From Bacteroidales bacterium (GTDB taxonomy: Bacteria; Bacteroidota; Bacteroidia; Bacteroidales; GCA-2748055): DNA of 64,000 nt. The position numbers were made by a program, and so were the translations under genes. Location of the stretch: contig JARGFP010000017.1 of assembly GCA_029210585.1 (NCBI GenBank), positions 1 to 64,000 on the forward strand. Reading direction: 5' to 3'. This document shows, piece after piece, positions 61,059 to 64,000 of this stretch; position 1 is the first letter of the stretch; each line of letters begins with the position of its first letter. The notes beneath the pieces were generated by a model. The model was not told where the DNA came from. It saw nothing but the letters and a program-made list of their open reading frames with translations, and ran no database searches.

Positions 61059-64000
61059 ATGAAATCTTCCCGCTCTGTCATTCTCGCAGCAGCAACTGCG
61101 CTGTTATTCTTCTATGCCTGCAATCGCCCCGGAAAAGACCGCCTGGAAACCCCGGCTTATAACCCCATGATCGCCGCATTTACCAGTGGGATCATCTCTT
61201 CCGAATCCACCGTGAAAGTGCGATTCGCTGAACCAGTTGCCGATTCCGTGGAAGTAAACAGCACCGTGGATAAAGGGATCATGACCCTGGATCCTCCTGT
61301 GGACGGAACGGTATATTTCATTGACCGGCAAACCATCGGGTTCAGACCGGATGGACGTTTCAGACAGGGAACTGCCTACGATGTGCGTGTCAGGCTGGAC
61401 AAGCTGTTTCGAAACACCACCACTTCAACAACATTCGATTTTCGTTTCCACACCATCGAGCAACACCTCGGCATTGAACTGGAAGGCTTCCGGCCCTACA
61501 ACGATTACGCCCCTGAAATGAATTACCTCACTGCTAGGCTGACTACCGCCGATATTGCCGATCCCGAAGCCGTAAGGGAAGTGATCGGAGTGGTACAGGA
61601 AGGCCATGAACTGCCGGTGAGATGGGAACACGGACCCGACGGGAAGGTGCACCAGTTCACGATTGACAGCATACGACGGGGAGACACGGAACTGGTTGTG
61701 GAAATCCGGCACGACGGACAGGCGATCAGTTCAGCACAACAGGGCAAGGAAATATTCGAGTTGCCGGCCCTGGGCGATTTCAAGGTGATCAGTCACCGGC
61801 TGGTGCAGTATCCTGAACAGCACGTGCTGCTGAGCTTTTCCGACCCCTTGCGCAAAGATCAGTCACTCAACGGATTGATCCGGCTGAGTAATGATACCGA
61901 TATGCGGTTCATCGTGGAGGGAAATATGGTGAGGGCATACCCGAATGTACGGCAGAGCGGATCACGAACCCTCTTCGTAGAACCAGGCATCCGGAACACC
62001 GCGGGAAAAGGGCTTGTCACCGGGCAAAGCTTCGAAATCATCTTCGAAGAAATCAAACCTTCTGTGGAACTGCTGGGCAACGGGGTGATCATACCCACAG
62101 CAGATGAAGTGAAATTACCTTTTAAAGCAGTGAACCTCAGGGCTGTGGATCTGAAAGTGATCCGTATCTATGAAGACAATATTGCACAATTCCTGCAGGT
62201 GAACCAGCTCGACGGAAACAGGGAACTGAAACGAGCCGGGAGACTGATCCTGAAGAAGACCATCAGCCTGGTGGCCGATCAGCCTGTCAATTACGGACAA
62301 TGGAATACTTTTTCACTGAACCTGACCGAACTGGTGAAAACAGAGCCGGGTGCTATCTATCGCGTGGAACTGAATTTCAGGCAGATCCATTCCATGTATG
62401 CCTGCAAGGATGAACCACCGGCAGCGCTTCCGGAACCGGAAGACAATTATGACGGGATTGAAGAAGAGGACCTGTCCTACTGGGACTCCTATGAAAACTA
62501 TTACAGCGACTGGGACTACTACGATTATGAAGGATACAACTGGGAAGACCGTGAAGACCCGTGTAAGCCGGCTTATTATGGAAACCGCCGTGCGGTCTCG
62601 CGAAACATCCTGTCCAGCAACATGGGACTCATCGCCAAATACGGGGCCGGGGAACAACTCCATGTAACAGTCACCGATCTGCTCCAGGCCACGGCTGTGT
62701 CAGGAGCCACCGTGAAGGTGTACAATTTCCAGCAGCAACTCCTGGCCGAAGCGCCGACGAACAACTCCGGCATGACAACGATCGACCTGGATGCCAGGCC
62801 TTTCCTTGTGGTGGCGGAACAGGGCGGACAAAAAGGGTACCTGCGGATGGTGGACGGAGCAGCGCTATCGTACAGCATGTTCGATATTTCAGGAACAGTG
62901 GTACAGAAAGGAATCAAAGGTTTCCTTTATAGTGAAAGAGGCGTCTGGCGTCCGGGAGATTCCATCTATATCAACCTGGTCCTGAACGACAGTGAGAATC
63001 CGCTTCCTGAAGGACACCCGGTGGCCTTCGAACTCAAGGATCCTCAGGGAAAAATTGTAAAGAGAAACATTGCTCCCGGAAATACCACCGGTTTTTACCC
63101 CTTCCATACCCGTACAGCCACCAACGCACCCACGGGCAGGTATACGGTAACTGCCTTGGCAGGAGGAGTCACCTTTACAAAGGGACTCCAGGTGGAGACC
63201 ATCAAACCCAACCGCCTCAGGATTGCACTTTCTTTTGAACAGGGCGACACCATCTGCCCGGAAAAAGGGCCGGTCACCGGAACACTTTCAGGAGAATGGC
63301 TTACGGGAGCAACGGCAAGCGGACTGCGTGCCGAATTGGAGGTGCTCCTTCGGTCTGCGAACACGGCCTTCAAAGGATACGAAGCGTATACCTTTTCAGA
63401 TCCCACGAAAAAGATCGATCGTCCCGGAACCACCTTCTGGGAAGGAAATACCGACCAGTCAGGACAAGCCCGCTTTTCCCGTCAGCTCAATATCGGCGGG
63501 GAGGCCCCCGGAATGCTCCATGCCATATTCACCACCAGGCTGTTCGAGCGCTCCGGCGAATTCAGTATCGATCAGAAAACCGTTACCTGTTCTCCCTACA
63601 ATACCTATGTGGGTATCAAAACGCCTCCGGGTGACAAACAGGGAATGCTCCTTACCGACACTGCGCATACAGTAGACGTAGTCACCCTCGACACGGAAGG
63701 AAATCCTGTTGAAAAACCGGGCCTCGAAGTGAAGGTATACAATCTGTCATGGCGATGGTGGTGGGACGCTTCCTTCGAGAACCTCGCCTCCTATATGGGA
63801 AGCAGCTCCATGGCACCGGTCTATGAAACAACGATCAACACGAAGAAAGGCAGCGGGAAATTCAACTTCCGTATCGATTATCCCGAATGGGGACGTTACC
63901 TGGTAATGGTGAGGGACCAGGGCGGACACAGTGCGGCAAAGATCGTCTATGTCGACTGGCCGGGCTGGGCAGGAAGGGCCGGAAAAGGAGATCCGGATGC
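61059..64000 (+). CDS. Alpha-2-macroglobulin family lipoprotein (partial, 3' end missing)
   Basis: ATG 61059 with the frame open to the end of the window, about 980 codons. A lipoprotein signal ends LLFFYAC (Cys21). The first half holds MG-type beta domains. The MG2 signature is GFLYSERGVWRPGDSIYINL. A stretch at about residues 459-500 is very rich in Asp, Glu, Tyr and Trp and is flanked by Cys449 and Cys502. The thioester and complement-like parts would lie beyond the window. Bacterial members are thought to trap proteases at the cell surface or in the periplasm. Bacteroidetes proteins of this type are often about 1800-2000 residues. Confidence 0.9.
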   Translation, partial: MKSSRSVILAAATALLFFYACNRPGKDRLETPAYNPMIAAFTSGIISSESTVKVRFAEPVADSVEVNSTVDKGIMTLDPPVDGTVYFIDRQTIGFRPDGRFRQGTAYDVRVRLDKLFRNTTTSTTFDFRFHTIEQHLGIELEGFRPYNDYAPEMNYLTARLTTADIADPEAVREVIGVVQEGHELPVRWEHGPDGKVHQFTIDSIRRGDTELVVEIRHDGQAISSAQQGKEIFELPALGDFKVISHRLVQYPEQHVLLSFSDPLRKDQSLNGLIRLSNDTDMRFIVEGNMVRAYPNVRQSGSRTLFVEPGIRNTAGKGLVTGQSFEIIFEEIKPSVELLGNGVIIPTADEVKLPFKAVNLRAVDLKVIRIYEDNIAQFLQVNQLDGNRELKRAGRLILKKTISLVADQPVNYGQWNTFSLNLTELVKTEPGAIYRVELNFRQIHSMYACKDEPPAALPEPEDNYDGIEEEDLSYWDSYENYYSDWDYYDYEGYNWEDREDPCKPAYYGNRRAVSRNILSSNMGLIAKYGAGEQLHVTVTDLLQATAVSGATVKVYNFQQQLLAEAPTNNSGMTTIDLDARPFLVVAEQGGQKGYLRMVDGAALSYSMFDISGTVVQKGIKGFLYSERGVWRPGDSIYINLVLNDSENPLPEGHPVAFELKDPQGKIVKRNIAPGNTTGFYPFHTRTATNAPTGRYTVTALAGGVTFTKGLQVETIKPNRLRIALSFEQGDTICPEKGPVTGTLSGEWLTGATASGLRAELEVLLRSANTAFKGYEAYTFSDPTKKIDRPGTTFWEGNTDQSGQARFSRQLNIGGEAPGMLHAIFTTRLFERSGEFSIDQKTVTCSPYNTYVGIKTPPGDKQGMLLTDTAHTVDVVTLDTEGNPVEKPGLEVKVYNLSWRWWWDASFENLASYMGSSSMAPVYETTINTKKGSGKFNFRIDYPEWGRYLVMVRDQGGHSAAKIVYVDWPGWAGRAGKGDPD

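Overview
The window looks like chromosomal core sequence from a member of the Bacteroidetes, probably Bacteroidales or a related order. It opens inside a protein with a type IX secretion sorting tail. Many genes are preceded by the Bacteroidetes -7 box TAnnTTTG and by A-rich leaders rather than Shine-Dalgarno sequences. IspG has the long three-domain form. Several families found mainly in this phylum are present (DUF4271, DUF4292, a C4-less TraR/DksA protein). No tRNA, rRNA, CRISPR array, prophage or intact insertion sequence was seen.

Layout. 1-1380: end of a secreted protein, a decayed FtsX/MacB-type permease and a 36-bp palindrome. 1.4-6.1 kb: ileS, a DksA-like gene and lspA. 6.2-9.8 kb (minus): DUF502 membrane protein, TetR regulator, RNase R. 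9.9-13.1 kb: cysS-ispG. 13.1-16.5 kb (minus): ispD, a POTRA/Omp85 outer-membrane protein and an orphan histidine kinase. 16.7-25.8 kb: ROK kinase, a large lipoprotein (minus), lgt, a ZIP and two CDF metal transporters, a coiled-coil membrane protein and a GT4 glycosyltransferase. 25.8-32.5 kb (mostly minus): hemW, a 1391-residue glycosyltransferase/phosphodiester-glycosidase fusion, VanZ-like, Rrf2, rpiB. 32.5-32.9 kb: an AT-rich gap with a DnaA box and inverted repeats. 32.9-57 kb (mostly plus): nadA, MORN-repeat protein, ruvB, OsmC, pheS and a cyclophilin (both minus), an epimerase, flippase, dut, TPR protein, DUF4292 lipoprotein, an EnvC-like protein, a HATPase, ybeY, mnmG, two parS sites, ade, uvrC, a prenyl synthase (minus), ArsR, queD and polA. 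57-64 kb: a C-terminal protease (minus), DUF4271, hemD, rnpA and the start of an alpha-2-macroglobulin lipoprotein that runs off the window.

How it fits together. Most genes are housekeeping: translation (ileS, cysS, pheS, mnmG, ybeY, rnpA), DNA replication and repair (polA, uvrC, ruvB, dut), isoprenoids (ispG, ispD, prenyl synthase), lipoprotein maturation (lspA, lgt) and envelope construction (Omp85, flippase, TPR/DUF4292/EnvC-like set, A2M). Two perfect parS sites directly after mnmG, the presence of rnpA and mnmG, and a switch in strand bias and base skew near 32.5 kb together suggest that the chromosome origin lies in or near this window. The clearest unusual protein is the glycosyltransferase/phosphodiester-glycosidase fusion, whose N-terminus is related to the neighbouring GT4 enzyme.
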